A stretch of 49,705 bases of DNA from Ruminococcus sp. (GTDB taxonomy: Bacteria > Bacillota > Clostridia > Oscillospirales > Ruminococcaceae): positions 1-49,705 of the forward strand of contig JAKSQT010000009.1 in the NCBI GenBank assembly GCA_024403995.1, written 5' to 3'. The notes under the pieces are model-generated. The model ran no database searches. It was not told where the DNA came from and worked only from the letters and a program-made list of their open reading frames with translations. Below, piece after piece: positions 1 through 7,705 of the stretch; within the stretch, counting starts at the first letter, position 1; each line of letters opens with the position of its first letter. A program made the translations under genes and the position numbers.

Positions 1-20
1 AGTTTGTTGTAGAGGTGCCC
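1..20 (+). repeat. Right end of a family A terminal-inverted-repeat element, cut by the window edge
   Basis: The bases TAGAGGTGCCC match the right terminus of the family A elements seen complete at 5202, 35406 and 49488. The rest of the copy would lie outside the window. It abuts the stop codon (21-23) of the acetyltransferase gene. Only the end is visible, so a chance match cannot be excluded. Confidence 0.5.
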
Positions 21-479
21 TTATAATGCCTTCACATAGATCTGGCACGGATTAAGCTCGTCCCAGAATGTCGGAAAAATCTCAAATTCCTTAAAACCTA
101 CTGACTGATAGAACATATTTGTCCTGTCGTAGTCTTCGTACATTCCCATTTTTACGGTTTTGACCTGAATGAATGAGTAGCCTGAATTTTTGGCTGTCAT
201 TTCGGCATTTTCAAAAAGCTGTCTGCCGACACCTTGACGGTGATATTCTTTCAGCACACCCATGACTGCGATCTCAACAGTATCCTTTCCTGTCTCTTTC
301 AGATAGAGGAAACCAATATGCTCACCGTTTTCAACAGCACTCAGGAAAATTTTATCCTCGCTGTCACGGATATATTCCTCTCTGCTCTCCTCTACCTCAA
401 ACCATTCCGGAAGTGCTTCAAGTATTTTTCGTGTGATTGTTTTTTTCTCGTTATTGTCAGTAATTTGCTGTATTTCCAT
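21..479 (-). CDS. GNAT-family N-acetyltransferase
   Basis: A 152-aa protein with the GNAT fold, expected to transfer an acetyl group from acetyl-CoA to an unknown amine. The acetyl-CoA pyrophosphate loop is visible as EYHRQGVGRQLFENAE (about residues 78-93), after a strand reading TVEIAVMGVL. The C-terminal part, MFYQSVGFKEFEIFPTFWDE, resembles the usual FYxxxGF element. The start is the ATG at 479, with AGGAGAAG upstream. It lies 9 bases downstream of ligA on the same strand, so it is probably co-transcribed with it. Nothing points to the substrate. The family call is firm and the specific function is unknown. Confidence 0.85.
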   Translation of the reverse strand: MEIQQITDNNEKKTITRKILEALPEWFEVEESREEYIRDSEDKIFLSAVENGEHIGFLYLKETGKDTVEIAVMGVLKEYHRQGVGRQLFENAEMTAKNSGYSFIQVKTVKMGMYEDYDRTNMFYQSVGFKEFEIFPTFWDELNPCQIYVKAL

Positions 480-488
480 ATACTTCTC

Positions 489-2435
489 CTATTTTACAAG
501 TTCCTGAAATTCCTCCTCAGTAATTATCGGAACATTCAGTGACTTGGCTGTTTTGTTTTTCGTAGAATTTGATGTTGAGTCATTGTTTATCAGGTAATCT
601 GTTTTTGACGATACCGAGCCTGATACCTTTCCGCCCAATGACTCGATGTATGCTTTCAGTTCATTTCTGTTTTTCCAGATATTGACCGAACCCGTTATTA
701 CAAATGTCTTGCCCGCAATTGCAGAATCTGCGCTTATCGGCTCAGCTTCGGAAATATCAAGCTCTTTCAGCAATTCGTGATACTCCGCAAGATTTTCTTC
801 ATCTGCAAAGAAATTCACATAATCATTAGCAAGCACTTCACCTATGCCGTCAATAGCGGTAAGCTCGTCAACTGTAAGCTTTTCAATTTGTTCTGCTGTC
901 GGATATGAGGCGCAGATAAGCCTTGAAGCTGCCCTTCCGATATTCGGTATACCTACCGCATACAGTACATGGCTGAGTTCAGTATGCCTTGAAGCCTCAA
1001 CTGCTTCCTGCATTTTAGCATACGAACGCTCGCCGAAACCTTCCATCGTCACGATCTTTGCCTTATGATCGTCAAAATGATAGAAATCACTGAATTTTCT
1101 GACAAATCCCTCAGAAACGAATGTCTCAATGGTAGCAGTCGAAAGTCCGACTATATTTAATGCATCACGCTGTACAAAGTGCTCGAATTTACCGATATGC
1201 TTTGCAGGGCACTGCTTGTTCATGCAGAAAAGCGTCTCAACGTCATCATCAGAAGTCTTTATTTCAGTTTTACCGCCGCATACAGGACAAATTTCAGGTA
1301 TCGGAGCATTTCCCGATCCTGTCTTGTTTTCAAGCACCTGCGGGATTATCATGTTTGCCTTGAATATCGAAAGTGTATCGCCTATGCCGAGTTTAAGCTG
1401 TTTCACGATGCTGACATTGTGTACGGATGCCCTTGAAACCGTAGTTCCCTCAAGCTCGACAGAATCAAATATCGCAACAGGATTGAGCAGTCCGGTGCGG
1501 CTTGCAGACCATTCTATCTCACGCAGAACAGTATCAGCAGTTTCGTCCTTCCACTTGAATGCCATGCCGTTTCTTGGAGCGTGAGAAGTTTCGCCGAGAC
1601 TTAAACCGTATGCCACATCATCAAGCATCAGCACAAGTCCGTCTGACGGAAATTCATTATCAGCAATAGATGCTTCAAATTTCTTAATTTCTTCTGCAAG
1701 CGTTTCTGATTTTGTCTTAACGCCGTAAACTGTCTGAAATCCGAGAGAAGCAAGCCATTTTATTCTTTCTGCAAAGGAATTCTCCTCATATCCGTCTGCT
1801 GAAACAAGATTGAATGCAAAAAAATTGATATTTCTTTCAGCCGTGACCTTAGAATCAAGATTACGCACTGTTCCAACACAGAGATTTCGTGGATTTTTAT
1901 ACTTTGAGCCGTCCTCTATCATATCATTGACACGCTCAAAATCTTTGTATTTCATCAGCGATTCGCCTCTTACGACCATATGACCGCCAAATGGTATCTT
2001 TTTCGGTATTCCGTTGATATGACGTGCATTCTGTGTGATATCCTCGCCTGTTTCACCGTTTCCACGGGTAACAGCCTGTGTCAGTTCGCCATTGTCAAAT
2101 GTCAGGACAAGAGTAAGTCCGTCAAGTTTCCAGCTAAGAAATCCCTCGTGCTCACCAAGCCATTCTGTCAGCTCGCTGACACTTTTTGTCTTGTCAAGTG
2201 AAAGCATTTTTGAAGTATGCTTCACCTTTTTAAGCGATGATGCGACCTCATATCCTACGACCTGAGTACGGCTTCCGTTGAGAATAACGCCTGTTTCTTT
2301 TTCAAGGCGGTCAAGCTCATCATACAAAGCATCATATTCATGGTCTGACATTATTTCCTTGCCCGTATTATAGTATGCGTCTGATGCCTTTGAAAGAAGC
2401 TCATTCAGCTCTTTCATTCTCTCGATTTTATCCAT
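489..2435 (-). CDS. ligA: NAD-dependent DNA ligase LigA
   Basis: A 648-aa NAD+-dependent DNA ligase that seals nicks in replication and repair. Domains run in the usual order. Domain Ia for NMN binding comes first (about residues 1-65, with DAYYNTGKEIMSDHEYDALY). The adenylation domain carries the nucleotidyl lysine in WKLDGLTL (about residue 104) and the downstream RGNGETGEDIT. The OB fold is next, then a Cys4 zinc finger (CPVCGG ... CMNKQCPAK, about 384-408), helix-hairpin-helix repeats (IPNIGRAASRLI, IDGIGEVLAND) and a C-terminal BRCT domain (about 570-648, GKTFVITGSV). Length is near the family norm of about 670. The ATG at 2435 follows GGAGGAATT. The GNAT gene follows at 9 bases. Confidence 0.97.
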   Translation of the reverse strand: MDKIERMKELNELLSKASDAYYNTGKEIMSDHEYDALYDELDRLEKETGVILNGSRTQVVGYEVASSLKKVKHTSKMLSLDKTKSVSELTEWLGEHEGFLSWKLDGLTLVLTFDNGELTQAVTRGNGETGEDITQNARHINGIPKKIPFGGHMVVRGESLMKYKDFERVNDMIEDGSKYKNPRNLCVGTVRNLDSKVTAERNINFFAFNLVSADGYEENSFAERIKWLASLGFQTVYGVKTKSETLAEEIKKFEASIADNEFPSDGLVLMLDDVAYGLSLGETSHAPRNGMAFKWKDETADTVLREIEWSASRTGLLNPVAIFDSVELEGTTVSRASVHNVSIVKQLKLGIGDTLSIFKANMIIPQVLENKTGSGNAPIPEICPVCGGKTEIKTSDDDVETLFCMNKQCPAKHIGKFEHFVQRDALNIVGLSTATIETFVSEGFVRKFSDFYHFDDHKAKIVTMEGFGERSYAKMQEAVEASRHTELSHVLYAVGIPNIGRAASRLICASYPTAEQIEKLTVDELTAIDGIGEVLANDYVNFFADEENLAEYHELLKELDISEAEPISADSAIAGKTFVITGSVNIWKNRNELKAYIESLGGKVSGSVSSKTDYLINNDSTSNSTKNKTAKSLNVPIITEEEFQELVK

Positions 2436-2454
2436 AATAATTCCTCCGTTATAA

Positions 2455-2485
2455 ATAAAGCAGATGCTTTTTACATCTGCTTTAT
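2455..2485 (-). terminator. Rho-independent terminator after the D,D-carboxypeptidase homologue
   Basis: A 12-bp perfect stem (ATAAAGCAGATG / CATCTGCTTTAT) with a 7-base loop lies between the stop of the peptidase-like gene and the start of ligA. The tail after the stem is only moderately T-rich (TTATAA), so termination may be partial. Confidence 0.6.
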
Positions 2486-2498
2486 GATAATCTATGCT

Positions 2499-3920
2499 TT
2501 ATTTGTCCTTTGATACAGGCTTTTTCTTTCGTGGCTGAGCATTTTTGTCAACCTTTGGTACTGCGTATATCGGCTTCATCGGCTTTGCCTTGCTCTTGAA
2601 CACTGCGTATGAATAAACACACAGCACAATATAGAGCAGACTGAGCAGACCTGCAAAAATGAATGCCTTGCCGAACCAGCTTGACTTTCTGAACATCTTT
2701 GCAACATACCAGTTATACTTTGACGATGAACGCTCAACGCTGCTTACGGCTATCAGTTCAACAGTTCCAAGCTCCTCACCTGAATATTCAAGCGTTACCG
2801 TACCAAGCGGCTCATCCTTGGCAACAGGAGCCTGAAGCTTATTATTGTACCATACTATTTTATCCTTGCTGATAGTTGCGGTATCAACATCATTGTACCA
2901 GAGAAGTGAAATTTCATCCTTTGGACGTGCAAGAACATAGTCATTTCCCTCTGCAAGAGAAACAGGCAGTTCTCCGACTTCTGCCGTATTTGCAAGAACA
3001 GTCTGATATGAGAAGTACTTGAATGCCCAGTTGAATACTTTTATGCAGTCCTCAATATGATAGTACTCATCGTATCCATCCTCATTTTGAAGCGGTGCCT
3101 TGAGAAGAACAGCAAGATACTTGTTTCCGTCACGGCTTGCCATTGAAATAATGCTTCTGCCGCCCATTTCAAGATTGGATGTCTTGATGCCCTTTGCTCC
3201 GCTGTAATAAAAAGAAGTATCCTTTTCATCCATCATGATATTGGAATTTGTCCATACCCATTCTTCATGGCTCTTGTGATTCTGAGGATTCGGAACTGAC
3301 GGATTATATTTATAAGTCGTTGAAATAGTCTCAAAAAGCGGTACTGACAAAGCATACTGGGTAAGCGTTGCCATATCCCTTGCCGTGGTATACTGATTTG
3401 GATCATAAGCGCCTGATGCATTTGTAAAATGTGTATCTTCAAGACCGATCTCCTTAGCCTTGTCATTCATCATCTTTACAAAATTATCGGTATTTCCGTC
3501 ACCAACATGATATGCGATAGTTTCGGAAGCCTCCGTGGATGATGTAAGCATCATCGCATAGAGAAGGTCGGTGACTGTAAGAACATCTTCATTACATATA
3601 TCTATCCATATCAAGTCATCCTTATACTCAGACTCATAAAGATGCTCAAAAACAGACTCATGAACTGTGACTTCCTCATTGATATTCTGGCAGTTTTCAA
3701 GGCACACAACTGCTGTCATGATATTTACAAGCGTTCCCGGCATCTGCTTTGTATCTGCATTTTTCTCGTGTATGACCGTTCCGACATCGAGATTTACTAC
3801 GATAGCCGATTCGCTCTGGATAGTTTCTTTAAGCGGAAAACTGATTGCGTCCGCACTCTGTATATTTATAAGCGGCAAAGCTATAAAAGCCGCTGCAACT
3901 GCTGAAATAAACTTCTTCAT
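2499..3920 (-). CDS. Membrane-anchored D-alanyl-D-alanine carboxypeptidase (S11) homologue with altered active site
   Basis: A 473-aa protein with a signal peptide (residues 1-25, ...QSADA), an S11 peptidase-like domain (about 30-285), a beta domain, and a C-terminal membrane segment (about 418-440, AFIFAGLLSLLYIVLCVYSY) followed by a basic tail. This is the layout of DacA-type low-molecular-weight penicillin-binding proteins. All three catalytic motifs differ from the family consensus. The SxxK motif reads T63-L-V-N66 (PGTLVNIMTA, where PASxxKIMTA is usual), SxN reads S127-S-T129, and KTG reads K246-T-S248. The surrounding residues still align, so this looks like a pseudoenzyme, perhaps a peptidoglycan-binding or regulatory subunit. 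Start: ATG at 3920 with AGGAGAGC upstream. It probably has its own transcript ending at the hairpin 2455-2485. Confidence 0.85.
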   Translation of the reverse strand: MKKFISAVAAAFIALPLINIQSADAISFPLKETIQSESAIVVNLDVGTVIHEKNADTKQMPGTLVNIMTAVVCLENCQNINEEVTVHESVFEHLYESEYKDDLIWIDICNEDVLTVTDLLYAMMLTSSTEASETIAYHVGDGNTDNFVKMMNDKAKEIGLEDTHFTNASGAYDPNQYTTARDMATLTQYALSVPLFETISTTYKYNPSVPNPQNHKSHEEWVWTNSNIMMDEKDTSFYYSGAKGIKTSNLEMGGRSIISMASRDGNKYLAVLLKAPLQNEDGYDEYYHIEDCIKVFNWAFKYFSYQTVLANTAEVGELPVSLAEGNDYVLARPKDEISLLWYNDVDTATISKDKIVWYNNKLQAPVAKDEPLGTVTLEYSGEELGTVELIAVSSVERSSSKYNWYVAKMFRKSSWFGKAFIFAGLLSLLYIVLCVYSYAVFKSKAKPMKPIYAVPKVDKNAQPRKKKPVSKDK

Positions 3921-4000
3921 AAGCTCTCCTCTTTATAAAACCCGCACCCCAATCAACAGGTTGTATTGCTCTCCAAACTAAACCTTGCAAACAATACTTG

Positions 4001-4225
4001 TTAAGGCAACACCGCTCAAAGCACGTCTGATGACTTTGCACGTCATAAACTTGTATATTTTCCGTCATATCACACAGAAATTCCTTGCCATACGTGGTCT
4101 CTCCCTGTGGGAGAGGTGTCAGCGAGGCTGACCAACAGACCGGTATGCCTGCGAAATTTCTATGCAATCTGACGAAAAATCTGACTGCGTTTCTGCCGCA
4201 CAATCTTTGTGCGGTGTTGCCTTAA
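4001..4225 (+). repeat. Family B terminal-inverted-repeat element, copy 1, with nested insert
   Basis: Termini are TTAAGGCAACACCGCTCAAA and, inverted, TTTGTGCGGTGTTGCCTTAA. The body matches the copy at 43923-44102 in the same orientation, for example GACGAAAAATCTGACTGCG and AGAAATTCCTTG. It differs by about 46 extra bases in the middle (4095-4142). There is no ORF of its own, so it resembles a MITE moved by a transposase elsewhere. The TTAA/TA ends are compatible with a TA- or TTAA-targeting transposase. It lies upstream of the peptidase-like gene and may sit in its leader. Confidence 0.85.
4095..4142 (+). repeat. Nested three-helix mini-element inside family B copy 1
   Basis: A segment absent from the other family B copy. 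It can form a closing stem GGTCT (4096-4100) / AGACC (4137-4141), a hairpin CTCTCCC (4099-4105) / GGGAGAG (4109-4115), and a hairpin GTCAGC (4118-4123) / GCTGAC (4127-4132). This compact fold suggests a separate small repeat that inserted into the element. The alternative is a deletion from copy 2. Confidence 0.6.
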
Positions 4226-4413
4226 AAATCCGGTTTCTGACTTTTCCATTGGACAATGTTCATTTGGCAGAACAATAATGATATCATATTTTTACACTAA
4301 TACATATATTATAGCAGATTATTTCTGATTTTAAAAGGGTTTTTTAAAAAAAAAATTGAATTTTTTATATATTTGTAAAAAATATGTATTTATGTATTTT
4401 TTTGCTGTCAGTC

Positions 4414-4442
4414 TTTACTTTTTTGTCTGAATATGATAAAAT
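4414..4442 (+). promoter_or_regulatory. Sigma-A-type promoter for the phosphoesterase gene
   Basis: TTTACT, a 17-base spacer, then TAAAAT. Transcription would begin near 4449. That rules out the in-frame ATGs at 4384 and 4447 as useful starts and supports the ATG at 4504. The rest of the gap from 4226 to 4413 is A/T-rich with no supported gene. Confidence 0.6.
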
Positions 4443-4503
4443 ATTAATGTATGCAAAATCAGCCATTCTGCGTACAAGGTTTCAGATATCGGAGGTATAT
4501 AAA

Positions 4504-5166
4504 ATGATTTACATAACAGGAGACACCCACGGCGATATTACCCGTTTCAGAAGTTCAGAACTGAAAAAAATACGTCATGGTGACACTCTTATTATATGCG
4601 GGGATTTCGGATTTATCTGGAACAGATCAAAACAGGAACGTGCTGACCTGAAAAAGCTCATGTCAAAAGATTATACAATAGCATTCATTGACGGCTGCCA
4701 TGAAAATTTCGACCTTCTTGAAGATTATCCCGTTGCTGACTGGAACGGCGGAAAAGTCCACAAGATATCCCACAACATCGTTCATCTCATGCGTGGGCAG
4801 ATCTACACTATTGAAGGCAAAAAGATCTTCACCTTCGGCGGCGGTCACAGTCAGGACTTTGAATTCAGGCATGACGGTGACTGGTGGGAGCGTGAACAGC
4901 CTACTCATGCCGAAATTATTGACGGTATACGCAGTCTGAAAGAACATGATTTCGAGGTGGATTACATCGTTACACATGAACCGCCTGCATCTCTCAAAGA
5001 CTGCCTCGGCGTTGACGTTTTTCAGCGCATTGAGGTTCATGCATTCTTTGAAGATGTCATCAAAACCGTAAAATACGAAAAGTGGTTCTTCGGCAAATGC
5101 CATATTGATAAGCATATTCCCATGAAATTCTATGCCGTATTCAATACCGTAACTGCCCTTAAATGA
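4504..5166 (+). CDS. Metallophosphoesterase (calcineurin-like)
   Basis: A 220-aa cytosolic phosphoesterase with a metal-binding calcineurin-like fold. Visible motifs are GDTHGD (residues 6-11), CGDFGFIW (about 31-38), DGCHEN (the GNHE-type motif, about 61-66), FGGGHSQD, and late histidines VTHEPP and GKCHIDKHI. No substrate can be assigned; related small proteins act on nucleotides, phosphoproteins or diesters. The start at 4504 was chosen because GGAGG sits 7 bases upstream, the conserved strand MIYITGDTHGD begins there, and the promoter lies at 4414-4442. The gene stands alone, with a family A element directly downstream. Confidence 0.85.
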   Translation: MIYITGDTHGDITRFRSSELKKIRHGDTLIICGDFGFIWNRSKQERADLKKLMSKDYTIAFIDGCHENFDLLEDYPVADWNGGKVHKISHNIVHLMRGQIYTIEGKKIFTFGGGHSQDFEFRHDGDWWEREQPTHAEIIDGIRSLKEHDFEVDYIVTHEPPASLKDCLGVDVFQRIEVHAFFEDVIKTVKYEKWFFGKCHIDKHIPMKFYAVFNTVTALK

Positions 5167-5201
5167 CATATTTTCACAATTTTCCTCATATATTTCTATA
5201 A

Positions 5202-5356
5202 GGGCACCTCTAAAGACCCATTCTGAGGAAAAGCAGCTATGCACAATCTGCTGCGTCAAGCCATCTCATAGTGCGAAAGCACGCCTGCGATGGCTTTTCT
5301 TGCATCTACTGTACCTATCTGCTTTTCCTTACTCAAAACGGTTTTTAGAGGTGCCC
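5202..5356 (-). repeat. Family A terminal-inverted-repeat element, copy 1 (inverted), with 5-bp target duplication
   Basis: Ends are GGGCACCTCT and AGAGGTGCCC. The perfect duplication TATAA flanks it at 5197-5201 and 5357-5361. The core is the reverse complement of the copies at 35406 and 49488 (AGCTATGCACAATCTGCTGC here, against GCAGCAGATGCTGTGCATAG there). The two halves are largely complementary, so the whole unit could fold into one long hairpin. No transposase is encoded. Confidence 0.9.
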
Positions 5357-5384
5357 TATAACAAATCTTTCAGGGGGAAATGCT

Positions 5385-5858
5385 ATGAAAAAAATCAAAT
5401 GGACTGAATTATTTATTTCTGTACTTATCGCCGAACTTGCAGGTGCTTTATCAGCCTTGCTTTCCGGCGATTTTTCGTCATTTTATGCTGAAATTATCCT
5501 GCCGTCTTTTTCACCGCCGCCTTTTGTTTTCCCTGTTTTATGGACAATTCTGTATGCTCTTATGGGCATTTCGGCACATCTTGTCTGGAATGAGAAATTC
5601 TGCCCTGCAAGCAAATCTACTGCAAAAAAACTGTATATTGCACAGCTTAGCGTAAATTTTGTCTGGAGCATCATATTTTTCCGTTTTCGTCTTCCCGGCA
5701 TAGCTGCATTGACGGCATTTCTTCTGCTTGGACTGGTCGCTGCAATGATAGTTTCATTCCGAAAAATCAGCATTCCCGCAGCATGGCTGAATGTTCCCTA
5801 TCTGCTGTGGCTTACTTTTGCAGTTTATCTTGCATCAGGTGTATTTTTCCTCAACTGA
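5385..5858 (+). CDS. TspO/MBR-family membrane protein
   Basis: A 157-aa protein with five predicted membrane helices, the TspO (tryptophan-rich sensory protein / translocator) architecture. The family signature is clear in the first loop and second helix: PSFSPPPFVFPVLWTILYAL (about residues 40-59), then MGISAHLVW. The later helices are LSVNFVWSIIFFRFR, ALTAFLLLGLVAAMIV and the C-terminal PYLLWLTFAVYLASGVFFL. Bacterial TspO proteins bind tetrapyrroles and have been linked to porphyrin handling and stress, but no ligand can be deduced here. The start follows CAGGGGGAAATGCT. It sits just downstream of a family A element, which may carry or interrupt its upstream signals. It is a single gene with no obvious operon partner. 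Confidence 0.9.
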   Translation: MKKIKWTELFISVLIAELAGALSALLSGDFSSFYAEIILPSFSPPPFVFPVLWTILYALMGISAHLVWNEKFCPASKSTAKKLYIAQLSVNFVWSIIFFRFRLPGIAALTAFLLLGLVAAMIVSFRKISIPAAWLNVPYLLWLTFAVYLASGVFFLN

Positions 5859-5896
5859 TGAGCATATCTGTATATTATTTTGCCATTATTTTTGCA

Positions 5897-5925
5897 TTGA
5901 TTTAACGAATTGTCTCTGCTATAAT
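5897..5925 (+). promoter_or_regulatory. Promoter of the 17-aa peptide gene
   Basis: TTGATT, a 17-base spacer and a perfect TATAAT. The predicted start site near 5932 is about 37 bases before the peptide start codon, with AAGGAGG in between. Confidence 0.7.
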
Positions 5926-5968
5926 ATAATTGTCCCAAGGGAAAATACACAGTAAGGAGGTAGGAAGT

Positions 5969-6022
5969 ATGTGCAGTTTGTGGGAACTTATTTGCAGGCT
6001 TTTGAGCGGCTGCTGCAAATAA
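5969..6022 (+). CDS. Tiny cysteine-rich peptide (17 aa), unrecognised
   Basis: A 17-residue reading frame, MCSLWELICRLLSGCCK, with four cysteines (2, 9, 15, 16) and one tryptophan. It is not a recognised family. It deserves annotation because the whole unit is present: TTGATT-N17-TATAAT at 5897-5925, AAGGAGG at 5954-5960 eight bases before ATG, and a 12-bp terminator stem with a T run 8 bases after the stop. A leader-peptide role is unlikely, because the next gene on this strand is more than 28 kb away from a shared transcript and the adjacent rnfB is on the other strand. It could be amphipathic and membrane-active, metal- or cofactor-binding, or a toxin-like peptide. Function unknown. Confidence 0.6.
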   Translation: MCSLWELICRLLSGCCK

Positions 6023-6030
6023 CATAACAA

Positions 6031-6069
6031 AACTCTCCTCTGTATTTCGCTTGCAGAGGAGAGTTTTTC
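6031..6069 (+). terminator. Rho-independent terminator of the 17-aa peptide unit
   Basis: A perfect 12-bp stem, AACTCTCCTCTG (6031-6042) / CAGAGGAGAGTT (6054-6065), with an 11-base loop and a TTTTTCTT tail. It begins 8 bases after the peptide stop codon. Confidence 0.85.
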
Positions 6070-6073
6070 TTAA

Positions 6074-6231
6074 GGGCATCTCTAAAAACCCGTTTTGAGT
6101 AAGAAAAAACAGATAGGTGCAGCAGCTGTAAGGAAAGCCCTCGAAGGCGTGCTTGCGCACTACAAGAGGGTTTGACACAGCAGATGCTGTGCATAGCTGT
6201 TTTTTCTCAGAAGGGGTTTTTTGAGATGCCC
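6074..6231 (+). repeat. Family A terminal-inverted-repeat element, copy 2
   Basis: Ends are GGGCATCTCT and AGAGATGCCC style (one compensating base change in both arms: GGGCATCTC / GAGATGCCC). The core is as in the other copies (GCAGATGCTGTGCATAGCTG). The matched change in the two arms suggests the arms pair or co-evolve. No clear target duplication is seen (CTTAA / TTTAT). It lies between the peptide unit and the 3' end of rnfB and could act as a terminator for the rnf operon. Confidence 0.88.
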
Positions 6232-6292
6232 TTTATATAAAGCGCATTCTGTATCGTTAAATATTATATCAAATATAAGATACTTGTCAATA

Positions 6293-7111
6293 TTATAAGC
6301 TATATTTATTATCAATATTGCATTCTTTTTGTTTATGTATCGCCTTAACGGGACATATCTCCACACATTCGCCGCAGCCTTCACATTTGTCATAGTCAAT
6401 TGACGCATGGAAGTTCTCAACTTTTATCGCTCCTGACGGACATTTTTTCTCGCACATTTTACAGCCGATACAGCCGTTTTTACAGCTTTCCTTTGTCTCC
6501 CTGCCGTTTGCCGCAGATGAACACAGCACGTCAATACGCTTGGCAACAGGTTTTATTGATATCAGACCATTCGGACAGACTGCCGCACATTTTCCGCAGG
6601 CTTCACACTGTGCCGGTGAGACCTCTGCAACTCCGTTTACTACTTTTATTGCACCTTTTTCGCATACTGCCATGCAGTCGCCATATCCGAGACAGCCGAA
6701 ACGGCACATACCGTTACCGCCGTAAAAGCGCTTGGCTGCCGTACATGACTGAACACCGTCAAACTCGAAACGTTTCTGGGTTGCTTCACAATTGCCGTTA
6801 CAGTGAACTATCGCTGTCATCGGTACCACTTCAGCCGCTGAAGTACCGAGTATCGCCGCTATTTTTCCTGCCGCATCTGCACCTCCGGGACGGCAGAGAT
6901 TTGTCTCCGCTCCCTTTTCAATTATAGCCGCCGCATAATCCGAACAGCCTGCAAATCCGCATGAACCACAATTTGCCTGCGGAAGCGATTCGGCTATCCT
7001 GTCGATACGTTCATCAATTTCAACGTGAAAAACCTTTGCCGCAACCGTAAGAAGTACACCGGCAAGCACACCGCATCCCCCAAGAATAAGCACAGGTATC
7101 AGATAATTCAT
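6293..7111 (-). CDS. rnfB: Rnf complex subunit B (ferredoxin-like iron-sulfur protein)
   Basis: A 272-aa RnfB, the polyferredoxin subunit that accepts electrons from reduced ferredoxin in the membrane Rnf complex. It has an N-terminal membrane helix (about residues 4-26), the Fe-S domain NCGSCGFAGCSDYA with a later cysteine in NLCRPGG, and then repeated [4Fe-4S] motifs: CRFGCLGYGDCMAVC, CEACGKCAAVCP, CIGCKMCEKKCP and CEGCGECVEICP. It is the last gene of the rnfCDGEAB operon, 15 bases after rnfA, with GAGGGGG eight bases before ATG. The order is the usual clostridial one. No terminator hairpin directly follows; the family A element at 6074-6231 is the first strong structure downstream. Confidence 0.97.
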   Translation of the reverse strand: MNYLIPVLILGGCGVLAGVLLTVAAKVFHVEIDERIDRIAESLPQANCGSCGFAGCSDYAAAIIEKGAETNLCRPGGADAAGKIAAILGTSAAEVVPMTAIVHCNGNCEATQKRFEFDGVQSCTAAKRFYGGNGMCRFGCLGYGDCMAVCEKGAIKVVNGVAEVSPAQCEACGKCAAVCPNGLISIKPVAKRIDVLCSSAANGRETKESCKNGCIGCKMCEKKCPSGAIKVENFHASIDYDKCEGCGECVEICPVKAIHKQKECNIDNKYSL

Positions 7112-7126
7112 AAGCTATGCCCCCTC

Positions 7127-7705
7127 TCATCTGAAAAGTCCCGCAAAACCCATGAAACTGACCGAAACTATCGATGCAGCTATAAGCGTTGCAGGCATTC
7201 CCTTGAATGTTTCAGGTATATCGGCATATTCAAGCTTTTTGCGGACTCCCGAAAAAATGATAAGCGACATCATAAATCCAAGTCCGCCTCCGAGCGCATT
7301 TACTATTGACTGTACAAAAGTATAATTATTGTCGATATTAAGCACTGTTACGCCAAGTACCGCACAGTTTGTCGTTATCAGCGGCAGATAAACGCCAAGC
7401 GACTTATATAATGACGGTATGCACTTTTTCAGGAAATTTTCCACAAGCTGAACGAAAAGCGCAATTATCAGGATAAACACAACCGTGTCAAAATATTCCA
7501 GTCCGTTCGGAACAAGTATTCCGTGATGTATCGGATATGTAACAAGAGTTGCACATACCATTACAAATGTTACTGCAATTCCCATTCCTGCGGCACTTCC
7601 AAGCTTTTTAGACACACCGAGGAACGGACAGATGCCCATAAACTTAGAGAGTACAAAATTGTCCGTCAGCATTGCAGAGAGCAGTATCACTATCATTGTT
7701 TTCAC
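7127..7705 (-). CDS. rnfA: Rnf complex subunit A (integral membrane)
   Basis: A 192-aa RnfA, one of the two homologous multi-helix subunits (A and E) of the ion-pumping Rnf complex. It shows about six membrane helices and the conserved LTDNFVLSKFMGICPFLGVSKK near the N-terminus. The second-half motif LITTNCAVLGVTVLN is typical of the RnfA/NqrE family. I place the start at the GTG at 7705, which overlaps the rnfE stop as GTGA with AGGTGG upstream; the result matches the usual 190-195 aa. The ATG at 7696 is a possible alternative. A longer upstream frame would run into rnfE. Translation is probably coupled to rnfE. Confidence 0.95.
   Translation of the reverse strand: MKTMIVILLSAMLTDNFVLSKFMGICPFLGVSKKLGSAAGMGIAVTFVMVCATLVTYPIHHGILVPNGLEYFDTVVFILIIALFVQLVENFLKKCIPSLYKSLGVYLPLITTNCAVLGVTVLNIDNNYTFVQSIVNALGGGLGFMMSLIIFSGVRKKLEYADIPETFKGMPATLIAASIVSVSFMGFAGLFR

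Noticed and set aside
4384-4503. 40-codon N-terminal extension of the phosphoesterase
   Set aside because: The promoter lies inside it, the ribosome site sits before 4504, and the family core begins at the internal methionine.
4663-5259. 198-codon minus-strand frame opposite the phosphoesterase gene
   Set aside because: It is antisense to a clearly conserved metallophosphoesterase and runs into the family A element; no family resemblance.
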